From Oscillospiraceae bacterium (lineage in GTDB: Bacteria > Bacillota > Clostridia > Oscillospirales > Acutalibacteraceae): a stretch of 64,000 nt of DNA. The notes beneath the pieces were generated by a model. That model was not told the origin of the DNA. It was given only the letters and a program-made list of their open reading frames with translations, and searched no databases. The translations under genes and the position numbers were made by a program. Every line of letters begins with the position of its first letter. Position 1 is the stretch's first letter. Below, piece after piece: positions 1 to 6,870 of the stretch. Where the stretch lies: contig CAJTCS010000008.1 in NCBI GenBank assembly GCA_910574995.1, forward strand, positions 62,001 to 126,000, read 5' to 3'.

Positions 1-87
1 TGTTCCAATGACATCCCCGTGTGACGCGAACCAGCAGGCTGCTACTTTCAGAGGGTGGACGAATCGGCCCGATCTCTACATTTTTCA
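1..87 (-). CDS. Radical SAM protein, N-terminus only (runs off window)
   Basis: The first 29 residues are visible, starting MKNVEIGPIRPPSE and continuing to SLLVRVTRGCHWN. This GPIRPPSE...SLL.RVTR.C pattern opens a family of radical SAM enzymes; the Cys should be the first of the iron-sulfur CxxxCxxC ligands, but the other two lie outside the window. The start at 87 has a purine-rich AAAGGAAA ribosome site. It looks like a chromosomal gene divergent from nothing nearby. Substrate cannot be told. Confidence 0.6.
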
Positions 88-263
88 TAAGAGGTTTCCT
101 TTCGTTGTAATTGCAATAAACATACCATCTTATAAAAAGGAGAGCAAGAACGTACTTTTGGGGAAGGTACTTTCCAAAACAATAGCACCTATTTGACATA
201 GTTAGTAACCGTTTCAGACCTCTTTAGAAGATTGTTGAACATAGGCTGTACCCCTTGATGGTA

Positions 264-299
264 AACGGGCATAGCCGCCATTAGGTGGCTATGCCCGTT
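264..299 (-). terminator. Hairpin terminator after the M56 peptidase gene
   Basis: AACGGGCATAGCC and GGCTATGCCCGTT form a long stem around a short loop, about 20 bases past the M56 stop codon. On the minus strand it is followed by only a short T stretch, so it is a moderate terminator candidate. Confidence 0.5.
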
Positions 300-320
300 G
301 TTTATCAGAACTGCGGGTAC

Positions 321-1637
321 TTACTTCACGATATAGGTGATAGGTGCGGAGGTGTCTATGCCAGCATACATGGTTTCAAAGCCCGCATAGCGATTCAGCC
401 CTTTTTCTGTGTTTGCATCCAGAGCGCGAAAATGTTCGTCGCGCTGGGCTTCGGTGTCAAAATAGATTACATTGCTATCGGGCAGACCATTTGTTTCAGC
501 ATCGGTTTTGTCTACGGGCGCACCATAAATGTCGCCAGACTGCACCGGGGTTGCCATTAGAGCCTCACTTGTATCAAATCCAGCGGTCTTGCCATCATCT
601 TTGAAAAAAGTTCCAAAGGTGTCCGCAATCTGCGGAGCGGAGGCCGGTTTACCCACAATGTTGATATTGTCGTTCTGCTCCACGGGATCAGCCTGCTGTG
701 CATTTGCGGAGGTTGCAAATGCCGTGGTTACTCCACAAACCAGGGCCAGTGCCAGAACAAGAGAGAAAATAGATGCTTTTTTGATTTTCATAATTGCGGT
801 TATCCTTTCTTCAATCGCGTTTTTACTAAAATTGCTGCACAAGGGAGCAAAGCCGCTCCGAGTTTCTTCCATGCTAATGAGTGTCCGCGCATAAGCCGCT
901 CTTGTGTTCTCCCCAAAAAGATGCACCACTGCTTCGTCGCACGATAGTTCAATATCCCGGTTCACAAGGATATACATAACCCAAACCAAGGGATTAAACC
1001 AATGCACACACACCGTCGCAATCAACACTAATTTTGTAATGCTGTCAAACCGCCGGATATGCACATATTCATGCTCCAAAACATATAGAAGTGACTTTGT
1101 ATTAGCCCATTCAGTAGATATTGGCATCAGAATTACGGGGTGAAATACGCCATAGGTGAGCGGAGCAGAAAACCGGCTGGACTGCCGAACGGAAATTGGG
1201 CGCTTCTGTTGATGCTTATTCAGCCAGCTTCTAATGAAGGCATTTTCTACTGGAAATGAGGTTTGAAATTCTTGTCGGCACTTCCAATATGCTACGCCAA
1301 AAACCAAAGCAAAAATCAATGCACCAGCGGCCCAAACAACCACCCAAACAGAAATTATATTTGTGGACATTGTAGCCTTTTGCCCAGCTACTTCGACCGG
1401 CATCAACGCAACCGCAAGGGGGCTTTCTGCAACGTCTATTCCTGATACATGACTGCCTAATAATGAATAGACACTAAATGCAGAGGGGAAAGAGAACGGG
1501 AGCAGCAGGCGCACAACGGCTGTTCCCCAAAGCACCAAAAAGGTCTTTTTCGGGAGACGGTTGATTGCCAAGGTACGAATGACGGTGATTGCCAAAATCA
1601 TCACGCCTCCCGCAAAACTCATTTGCAACAGGCTCAT
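321..1637 (-). CDS. BlaR1/MecR1-type M56 metallopeptidase sensor
   Basis: A 438-aa membrane zinc peptidase. Hydrophobic N-terminal segments precede a cytoplasmic loop with the M56 motif HEYVH (in LEHEYVHIRR) and a downstream IELSCDEAV that carries the third ligand region. A last membrane segment (SLVLALALVCGVTTAFA) leads to an extracellular tail of about 120 residues. That tail is not a beta-lactam sensor domain; it resembles nothing I recognise. In this family signal binding activates the peptidase, which leads to loss of the BlaI-type repressor. I chose the ATGAGC start at 1637 because GAGGTG precedes it; starts at 1643 and 1667 are possible. It is coupled to the repressor gene just upstream. 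Confidence 0.85.
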   Translation of the reverse strand: MSLLQMSFAGGVMILAITVIRTLAINRLPKKTFLVLWGTAVVRLLLPFSFPSAFSVYSLLGSHVSGIDVAESPLAVALMPVEVAGQKATMSTNIISVWVVVWAAGALIFALVFGVAYWKCRQEFQTSFPVENAFIRSWLNKHQQKRPISVRQSSRFSAPLTYGVFHPVILMPISTEWANTKSLLYVLEHEYVHIRRFDSITKLVLIATVCVHWFNPLVWVMYILVNRDIELSCDEAVVHLFGENTRAAYARTLISMEETRSGFAPLCSNFSKNAIEERITAIMKIKKASIFSLVLALALVCGVTTAFATSANAQQADPVEQNDNINIVGKPASAPQIADTFGTFFKDDGKTAGFDTSEALMATPVQSGDIYGAPVDKTDAETNGLPDSNVIYFDTEAQRDEHFRALDANTEKGLNRYAGFETMYAGIDTSAPITYIVK

Positions 1638-1647
1638 TTGCATCACC

Positions 1648-2007
1648 TCATTCCAAGTCGCCAACAATCTGTTTCAGCTTTTCAATTTGCTCGGCGCTCA
1701 ACTTTTTTCGCCCCAACAAAGCCGCAAACAGTTTGTCCGCACATCCGTCATACACCCTGTCGATCAGTTCGTTTGTTTCTGCCTCCTGTATTTCTGTCTG
1801 CGGCACAATAGCGTGACACATGAAACCGGGATCGGAGCGTTCAATCGCGCCCTTTTTGATGCACCGCTTAATCAAGGTATAGGTCGTATTCACATTCCAA
1901 CCCAATTCCTCGGTCAGCAGTTTAGCGATATACTTCGCAGGAACATCGCCATCGCGCCAAAGGACAGACATTACTTTCAGTTCAGAAGCAAACAGTTTAG
2001 TTTCCAT
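1648..2007 (-). CDS. BlaI/MecI/CopY-family transcriptional repressor
   Basis: A 119-aa winged-helix repressor starting METKLFASELKVMSVLW. The N-terminal two thirds match the BlaI fold, including the WNVNTTYTLIKRCIKKGAI recognition region, and the C-terminal helices would dimerise. The start at 2007 has an excellent AAGGAGGT ribosome site; the open frame extends 13 codons further but without such a site. Its stop lies about 10 bases before the sensor start, so the pair is one operon. Three operator-like repeats lie directly upstream (2027-2096), fitting autorepression relieved by the partner peptidase. The inducer is unknown. Confidence 0.9.
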   Translation of the reverse strand: METKLFASELKVMSVLWRDGDVPAKYIAKLLTEELGWNVNTTYTLIKRCIKKGAIERSDPGFMCHAIVPQTEIQEAETNELIDRVYDGCADKLFAALLGRKKLSAEQIEKLKQIVGDLE

Positions 2008-2026
2008 TCGGTAGCACCTCCTTTTT

Positions 2027-2096
2027 AAGACCATAGTAGTGGCCACGACGTTATACTACCACAGTCTTGGAAGAATGTCAATACTACTGCGGTCTT
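2027..2096. promoter_or_regulatory. Three BlaI-type operator repeats, 28-bp spaced
   Basis: Three copies of the 14-mer ACTACYNYRGTCTT occur at 2027-2040 (inverted), 2055-2068 and 2083-2096. Their starts are exactly 28 bases apart. They sit just upstream of the repressor start codon and are the likely sites of autoregulation. Confidence 0.65.
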
Positions 2097-2226
2097 AATT
2101 TTGCAAAAAATCTGAGTTGCCCTCGTACATTTGTTAGTGAGCTACCTTTGATTTCTTTCTACCAACCCAGCAAGGGATGGACCGGAGAAACGGGCAAGCA
2201 GGGCATCGTGGGACCCACGATGCGAA

Positions 2227-2259
2227 ATTGGACCTCCCGCCGTGGGCGGGAGGTCCAAT
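2227..2259. repeat. Perfect 15-bp inverted repeat in gene-free stretch
   Basis: ATTGGACCTCCCGCC pairs perfectly with GGCGGGAGGTCCAAT around a GTG loop. The surrounding 2097-2488 has no gene that I can support; it is GC-rich with scattered short palindromes. It marks the transition from chromosome to mobile DNA. Confidence 0.6.
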
Positions 2260-2431
2260 CTGCTTGTTGGTGGCAGCGCCCCCAAACCCCTTTGAACAGC
2301 CCCATCGGCCTCACAAACTCCGTATCCTTCGCCTCGCCGCAAGCGGCAAGGCTCACTCACTCCGTTGCTCGTCCTCTCCCCACGCAACCCGCTTCGCTGA
2401 GCTTGCGCGGGGACCCCTTTGGGCTGGCTGC

Positions 2432-2454
2432 GCGTTCCTTCGGAACGCTTTTTT
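2432..2454 (+). terminator. Short hairpin plus T-run
   Basis: GCGTTCC-TTC-GGAACGC followed by TTTTTT has the form of a plus-strand intrinsic terminator. No plus-strand gene ends here, so its role is unclear. Confidence 0.35.
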
Positions 2455-2488
2455 GACGGGCCTGCGGCCCTCTGGAACGGTGGAAAAA

Positions 2489-3907
2489 TCAGCGTTCCTC
2501 TTCCCGGCGGTCCGCTTCCTTTTCCTGCTCCTGGGCCTCATAGCCCATGAGCTTCTGCACGTTAGCCCGGACGGTCAGCAGCTCCTTCATATCCTCCCGC
2601 GCCTTGCGGAAATCGGCGTAAGCCGCCTTTTTCTCCGCCAGCAGCGCGGCATATTCAGCCTGTAAGCTCCTGACGGTAGGCAGCTTTTTCAGCCCGGATT
2701 CATCAAAAAATTTCTTTGCCGCCTGATGCAGCAGGATGTCACTCTCATGCTCGGCCTTGAATTTTTTCGAGTACCCGGCCTTGCGGTAGGCCACATAGAC
2801 CTCGCGGGTCTTGGCATAGTTGATGATGTGCGTTTTCAGTACGGCGATCTCCGCCATGCGCTGCTCCGCCGCCTTGATTGTGGCAGACAATTCGTGATAG
2901 CGCCCGGTAGCTTCGTCCGCTTTGGCGGCGAGGTCGACATAGTCCAGTAGGCCATGCTCCGTCAGATAGTTCAGCGTCTGCGCCATCTGCTTGAGATTGA
3001 AGGTCTTGGCCCACCTTGCGTACCCGGCCCCCTTGCCCGCCTGGAGCTTGGCTTGAATATCCACCAGCAGATTTACCTTCGGCGGATCTGCGCGGCGGAT
3101 ATTTTTTGAAAGCGGAGTGTGCTGTTTCTCCCCGGCGAGGACGGCCAGCAGCGAGGGAATAGAGTAGTCCGCCCCCATGCTGTCCTCATCCAGCCGGACG
3201 AAATTCTTTCGACCCGGCGCTTTCAGCCGGATGGATTTACCACGGGGCGAGACCTCTATGCCAGCGTCCCGCAGCAGCTTCAGCAGCGCATCCAGGTCGG
3301 CGGGTTTCCGTGCGAGGGCATCATCAATCGCCATGCGAAGCCGGTCCCGGTGACAGGGCGGTTTGCTCCCCAGCCACTTGTTGTAGCTCTTGCCCCGGCG
3401 CTTGGGATTTTCCACGATGGAGTAGCCGTTCTGGACGCAGATGGTGTCGTTCAGCCGCCGCACCGCCCGCCCGGAACCGAGAAAGTCCCGGAATTTCCGG
3501 TCATGGTCCAGAGTGGTGGAGTTCCAGATGATGTGATTATGGATGTGGGCTTTGTCTACATGGGTGCAGACGATAAAGGCGTGTTTCCCCTTGGTGAAAC
3601 GGCGGGCCAGCTCATAGCCCAGGCGGTTGGCCTCCTCCGGGGTGATCTCGCCGGGGACGAAGGACTGCCGGATGGTGTAGGCGATCACATCATCGGCCCC
3701 GCGCTTCCTGCCGGTCCTGGCGAGGTACTGCCGCTTGGCAAACAAAAACTCCGCGTCCGCGATCCGGCTGTCGCATTGGTAGCTGGAGATCAGTCTGCCG
3801 CCGTCCGTCTTGTCAGGATTCTCCACATAGTCAATGATGTCGTTGATAGCCTTGGCCACAGTCCGGCCCTTGCCAGTGTGCAGGGACATAATGCGGGTAG
3901 TTGCCAT
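2489..3907 (-). CDS. Conjugative relaxase (MobA/VirD2-like)
   Basis: A full-length 472-aa relaxase that would nick the transfer origin and stay bound to the DNA end. The N-terminal 200 residues hold the nuclease domain with the metal-binding histidines in THVDKAHIHNHIIWNS at about 125-140. A basic C-terminal half is helical and coiled-coil-like. It shares the LNYLTEH and Y.AYRKA stretches with the broken relaxase at 31769-32793. The start at 3907 follows GGGAGGG. A hairpin with a following T stretch sits in its leader (3929-3957). Upstream are only stubs of the transfer genes, so this is a remnant of a larger element or a mobilizable one. Confidence 0.9.
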   Translation of the reverse strand: MATTRIMSLHTGKGRTVAKAINDIIDYVENPDKTDGGRLISSYQCDSRIADAEFLFAKRQYLARTGRKRGADDVIAYTIRQSFVPGEITPEEANRLGYELARRFTKGKHAFIVCTHVDKAHIHNHIIWNSTTLDHDRKFRDFLGSGRAVRRLNDTICVQNGYSIVENPKRRGKSYNKWLGSKPPCHRDRLRMAIDDALARKPADLDALLKLLRDAGIEVSPRGKSIRLKAPGRKNFVRLDEDSMGADYSIPSLLAVLAGEKQHTPLSKNIRRADPPKVNLLVDIQAKLQAGKGAGYARWAKTFNLKQMAQTLNYLTEHGLLDYVDLAAKADEATGRYHELSATIKAAEQRMAEIAVLKTHIINYAKTREVYVAYRKAGYSKKFKAEHESDILLHQAAKKFFDESGLKKLPTVRSLQAEYAALLAEKKAAYADFRKAREDMKELLTVRANVQKLMGYEAQEQEKEADRREEER

Positions 3908-3928
3908 TGGCGGTCCCTCCCTTCAAAA

Positions 3929-3957
3929 GAAACAGTCCGCACTTGGCGGACCGTTTC
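3929..3957 (-). promoter_or_regulatory. Leader hairpin before relaxase, attenuator-like
   Basis: On the minus strand GAAACGGTCCGC pairs with GCGGACTGTTTC (one wobble) and TTTT follows, directly upstream of the relaxase ribosome site. The stretch before it (AAAACTGAATAC) recurs before the hairpin at 27801-27849. It may terminate most transcription entering the relaxase gene. Confidence 0.4.
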
Positions 3958-3990
3958 TGTGTATTCAGTTTTCGCCGCACCGTTCGGCAA

Positions 3991-4107
3991 TAGCGGAACG
4001 CTGACCAGCGCCCCGCCGCTGAAGCAGACCAGCTGCCTCTTGGTGAGATTGAACATGACTTTCGTTTTCACTTTCGTCAGGTCCTTCGGTACAGGTACAT
4101 AGGCCAT
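3991..4107 (-). pseudogene. PrgI-family conjugation protein, 5' stub
   Basis: The first 39 codons, MAYVPVPKDL to GALVSVPL, match the intact PrgI-family protein at 29079-29480 (AYVPVPKDLSKVKTKV). After VPL the reading frame runs into unrelated sequence and the relaxase leader. The gene therefore lost its C-terminal two thirds, including the second membrane segment. A good ribosome site (AAAGGAGGC) precedes it. PrgI proteins are small membrane parts of Firmicutes type IV secretion channels. Confidence 0.75.
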
Positions 4108-4126
4108 CAGGGGGCCTCCTTTCGTT

Positions 4127-4290
4127 TTAGTGGGCGGAGAACACACTTTTGGCGAGGCTTCCGGTCTTGAACAGCGTAAAGCACAGCAGCACCGTATAAC
4201 CCATGCACGTCCAGATTGCCGCGCTGATGTCGCCGCTGGTGGCGATACCCTGCACCAGCACCGCATAGATGCCGACGCAGATCATATATC
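4127..4290 (-). pseudogene. Small conjugation membrane protein, 3' stub
   Basis: The minus frame ending at 4127 reads ICVGIYAVLVQGIATSGD, then AAIWTCMGYTVLLCFTLFKT and GSLAKSVFSAH before the stop. It contains two hydrophobic segments and lies immediately upstream of prgI, where conjugative elements of this type carry a small membrane protein. The 5' end is lost at the junction with the recombinase fragment near 4288. The family name is uncertain. Confidence 0.5.
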
Positions 4291-5466
4291 GCAGACCCGA
4301 ACAACCGCAATCACCTTATCCCCGACCCGGAAACGGCCCATGTTGTCAAGCAGATTTTCGCCATGTATGTGCGGGGCGACCGTATGTGTGAAATTCAAAA
4401 CTGGCTGCGGGACAACGAGATTTTGACTGTTGGAGAACTCCGCTACCGCCGGACAGGAAGAACACAGCATCCACGTCCTCAACAAAACGCCTGGTACAAC
4501 TGGCCGGACAAAACACTGTATGATATTCTCACCCGGCAGGAATATTTGGGCCATACCATTACGGCGAAAACCTACAAGGTGTCGTATAAGTCCAAAAAGA
4601 CGCGAAAAAATGCGGGGGACAAGCGGTATTTCTTCCCCAACACCCACGAACCGCTGATTGACGAGGAAACCTTTGAACTTGCCCAAAAGCGCATCGCCAC
4701 CCGCCACCGCCCTACCAAGTCTGATGAAATTGACCTGTTTTCCGGGCTGCTGTTCTGCGGGGATTGCGGCTATAAAATGTATCTCCAAAAAGGAGCCGGA
4801 ACGCCGGAGCGGAAACACGCTTATACCTGCGGCAATTATCGCAACCGGGCCAGAAATGATTTTCTCTGCACGACGCACTACATCCGAAAAAGTGTGCTGA
4901 AAGAACTTGTCCTGGCCGATTTGCAGCGTGTCATGTCCTATGTGAAAGGGCATAAGCAGGAGTTTATTCAGACCGCTACCGAGTGCAGCGAACAGGCTAT
5001 GAAAAAGGCGCTGGGCCACCAGCGCAAGGAGCTTGACAAGGCGGAAGCCCGGCTGGGCGAGATCAACCTTTTATTCCGCAAACTGTACGAGGACAACGCA
5101 TTGGGCCGGTTATCGAATGAACAGTTTGTGTTTCTGACTTCCGGCTATGAGGACGAGAAGCGGGAACTGACAAAGCGGGCCGCGGAGTTGAAAAAGGAGA
5201 TCGACACCGCCGCCGAGCGCAGCGCCGATGTGAAAAGGTTTGTCGCCCTGGTACGCCGGTACACGGAGATCAGCGAATTGACTTATGAGAATGTCCATGA
5301 GTTTATCGACCGTATTTTGATCTACGAATTGGACAAGAACACCAACACCCGCAAAATCGAAATCTTTTACAGCTTGGTGGGCAAGGTAGACACCGGCGAC
5401 CAGCCCACGGAAAGCGTTTCTTATTTCAGGCAGATCGGCGCTGATGTCAAAAGCGTTGTCGTTTAG
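4288..5466 (+). pseudogene. Large serine recombinase, C-terminal part
   Basis: Reading begins in ADPNNRNHLIPDPETAHVV, the recombinase-domain region that follows the catalytic domain, and continues through the zinc-ribbon CGDCGYKMYL at 4757-4786 and the coiled-coil region to a normal C-terminus. The whole N-terminal resolvase domain with the catalytic serine is missing; the junction with the membrane-protein stub is near 4288. An internal ATG at 4363 keeps the frame open, but the product could not cut DNA. The family drives integration and excision of Tn4451-like elements. A 53-bp palindromic sequence follows the stop. Confidence 0.85.
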
Positions 5467-5481
5467 GGCCAAAAGCAAAAT

Positions 5482-5534
5482 GCTGGGGCAAGATAGCGTA
5501 CCATTCAAAAACGGTTACGTTATCTCACCCCAGC
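5482..5534. repeat. 53-bp imperfect palindrome, possible att site
   Basis: GCTGGGGCAAGATAGCGTACC at 5482-5502 faces GGTTACGTTATCTCACCCCAGC at 5513-5534, with about 18 matching positions. It lies between the 3' end of one recombinase piece and the cut end of another, as expected for a serine-recombinase attachment site or element end. One arm resembles GCTGACGTTAGATAACG at 27692-27708. Confidence 0.45.
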
Positions 5535-5705
5535 AAACAAAATACCGCTATAACCGTCGTCCACTTTCTCGGCCACCAGTTTAATGTCCGGGTGGGCGGA
5601 TACGAAATCCTCCACCAGTTTCTTTTGGTTCGTGATGCTGTCACTCTCCGCACTGTGGTCGTCCGTGTAGGAAAGCCGCAGGTAAGCAGTCGCTAAAAAT
5701 CGCAT
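5535..5705 (-). pseudogene. Serine recombinase, N-terminal stub
   Basis: The frame starts MRFLATAYLRLSYTDD and reads through SDSITNQKKLVEDF to VDDGYSG, the standard first 57 residues of a large serine recombinase. It then enters unrelated sequence (ILFAGVR, stop at 5520). The expected continuation TNFxRPGF is absent, so the gene is cut exactly there. The start follows AAAGGAGTG. It is oriented opposite to the C-terminal piece at 4288-5466 and is not simply its other half, because about 100 residues are missing between them. Confidence 0.8.
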
Positions 5706-5826
5706 GAAAAAATCACTCCTTTGAGATTTACGGACTTTCCCAGTAAACCAAAGAGTGATTCAGGTTTGACCATATAACCCAAACACTTACAAATCTAATT
5801 ACAATAGAAAGTGTTGGGGTTAAACG

Positions 5827-5905
5827 AGTCGTAAGATTTTCTTGAAAAGAAAATCTTTAGTGGGCAACGCCCACTGGTTGAAAAAATTTTTTCAACCGAA
5901 CGACT
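5827..5905. repeat. Closed three-hairpin array, oriT- or origin-like
   Basis: AGTCGT (5827-5832) pairs with ACGACT (5900-5905) and encloses three perfect hairpins: 5833-5857 (11-bp stem, AAGATTTTCTT), 5859-5875 (AGTGGGC/GCCCACT) and the 22-bp palindrome 5876-5897. Upstream, 5777-5819 holds a further imperfect repeat (CCAAACACTT/AAGTGTTGGG). The stretch 5706-5966 has no gene. Such arrays are typical of transfer or single-strand origins; the assignment is inferred. Confidence 0.5.
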
Positions 5906-5966
5906 GTATTCAATTCTTTTTCCGCACTCAGTATAGCACACAGCTTTCGGGAAAGTCAACCGGTTT

Positions 5967-6179
5967 TTACAGTAAAATTTGTTTCAGGCAATCTTCTAAG
6001 GTGGGGCCGTCCTTGGCAAAGCGGGCATGGATGGTGAACGTGCCGCACTTGAAACAATAGGGGTTTTTGATTTGACGGACATATTCGCGTATGCGTTCTT
6101 CTTTTGGCAAGCTGGGGTCAACATGCACGTCACGGATATCTACCAGTGTTCCGCTGGTTTCAGTAATGGTTTGATTCAT
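5967..6179 (-). CDS. Small DUF6870-type protein
   Basis: A 70-aa protein with LVDIRDVHVDPSLPKEERI then YVRQIKNPYCFKCGTF. This matches small proteins common on Clostridia integrative elements (DUF6870 as I recall the name). A CxxC pair (CFKC) may bind metal. The ATG at 6179 follows AGGAGGGAC. It is the last gene of a minus-strand series that includes the ParB-like and nuclease-RT genes, with a 12-base gap to its neighbour. Function is unknown. Confidence 0.75.
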   Translation of the reverse strand: MNQTITETSGTLVDIRDVHVDPSLPKEERIREYVRQIKNPYCFKCGTFTIHARFAKDGPTLEDCLKQILL

Positions 6180-6191
6180 GGAAAGTCCCTC

Positions 6192-6863
6192 CTAATCTTT
6201 GAAGCGGTAGCGCAGCTTTTTCCCGCCAGGGTGGGCGTTGTATTTTTTGCGAATAACACGGGCATAACGGAGATTGCGCCTGTCCGTAGTAAAATCCACC
6301 TGGGCAAGCTGGGCGATGTCAAAGGGGTCTACCTGGGACAGCCGGGCCACAAAGGTGTAATCGTCAATTTCCGTTTCATAGGTCTTGAGGAACAGCGCCA
6401 TACCCGCAATCATGCCGGATTTTAAGGAGGATTGGGAGCCATGCCAGGCCCCGGCCAGCAGCTCCAGCATACGGGAAAAGGCTGGCCCGCCCAGCAGTTT
6501 ATAGGCGCTCTTTACGGCCCTGGCGGGCTGGATTTCATAGGCCGCGCCGGTGGGCCTGTCCAATGCCCAGGTAAAACCGCCTTCAGAAATGCGTTTGTCA
6601 ATGTCCAAAACCATTGCATCCGCGCCGGATTCCAAGCTGGCCTTTATCTCACTAGCAAGTTTAAGGTGCCCCTTTGCCCTGTCCAGCTTGACGTACATTT
6701 CGGCCTCTTGGGCGTATGTAAGGCCCGTATAGACCAGGCAGGGCACAATTACATCCTTGCCACCGTTCATCTTGCGCATGGCAGCGATACGGTGCTGCCC
6801 GTCCACGATGTAGTATTTACCATCGCGGTAACTCACCACGACGGGCGTAAAATGCCCTGTCAT
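6192..6863 (-). CDS. ParB-like nuclease-fold (DUF6551-like) protein
   Basis: A 223-aa protein with the ParB/Srx-fold signature YYIVDGQHRIAAMRK near residues 17-31 and a helical C-terminal part. Homologues usually have about 15-40 more residues before MTGHFTPVVV. In this frame the codons just upstream read FKENTAFKVY, but no ATG precedes them before a stop, so either the gene starts at 6863 or its true start is lost or non-standard. It overlaps nothing but follows the nuclease-RT gene by 7 bases, suggesting cotranscription. ParB-like proteins of this group occur on phages and integrative elements; role unknown, possibly DNA binding or CTP-dependent. Confidence 0.7.
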   Translation of the reverse strand: MTGHFTPVVVSYRDGKYYIVDGQHRIAAMRKMNGGKDVIVPCLVYTGLTYAQEAEMYVKLDRAKGHLKLASEIKASLESGADAMVLDIDKRISEGGFTWALDRPTGAAYEIQPARAVKSAYKLLGGPAFSRMLELLAGAWHGSQSSLKSGMIAGMALFLKTYETEIDDYTFVARLSQVDPFDIAQLAQVDFTTDRRNLRYARVIRKKYNAHPGGKKLRYRFKD

Positions 6864-6870
6864 ATATACC

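Noticed and set aside
8-196. 62-codon plus-strand open frame
   Set aside because: It overlaps the start of the radical SAM gene on the other strand and has no ribosome site.
2142-2665. Several open frames in the GC-rich stretch before the relaxase
   Set aside because: They lie across inverted repeats, have no ribosome sites and no protein-like pattern.
3119-4102. 327-codon plus-strand frame opposite the relaxase
   Set aside because: It is antisense to a well-supported relaxase with catalytic histidines.
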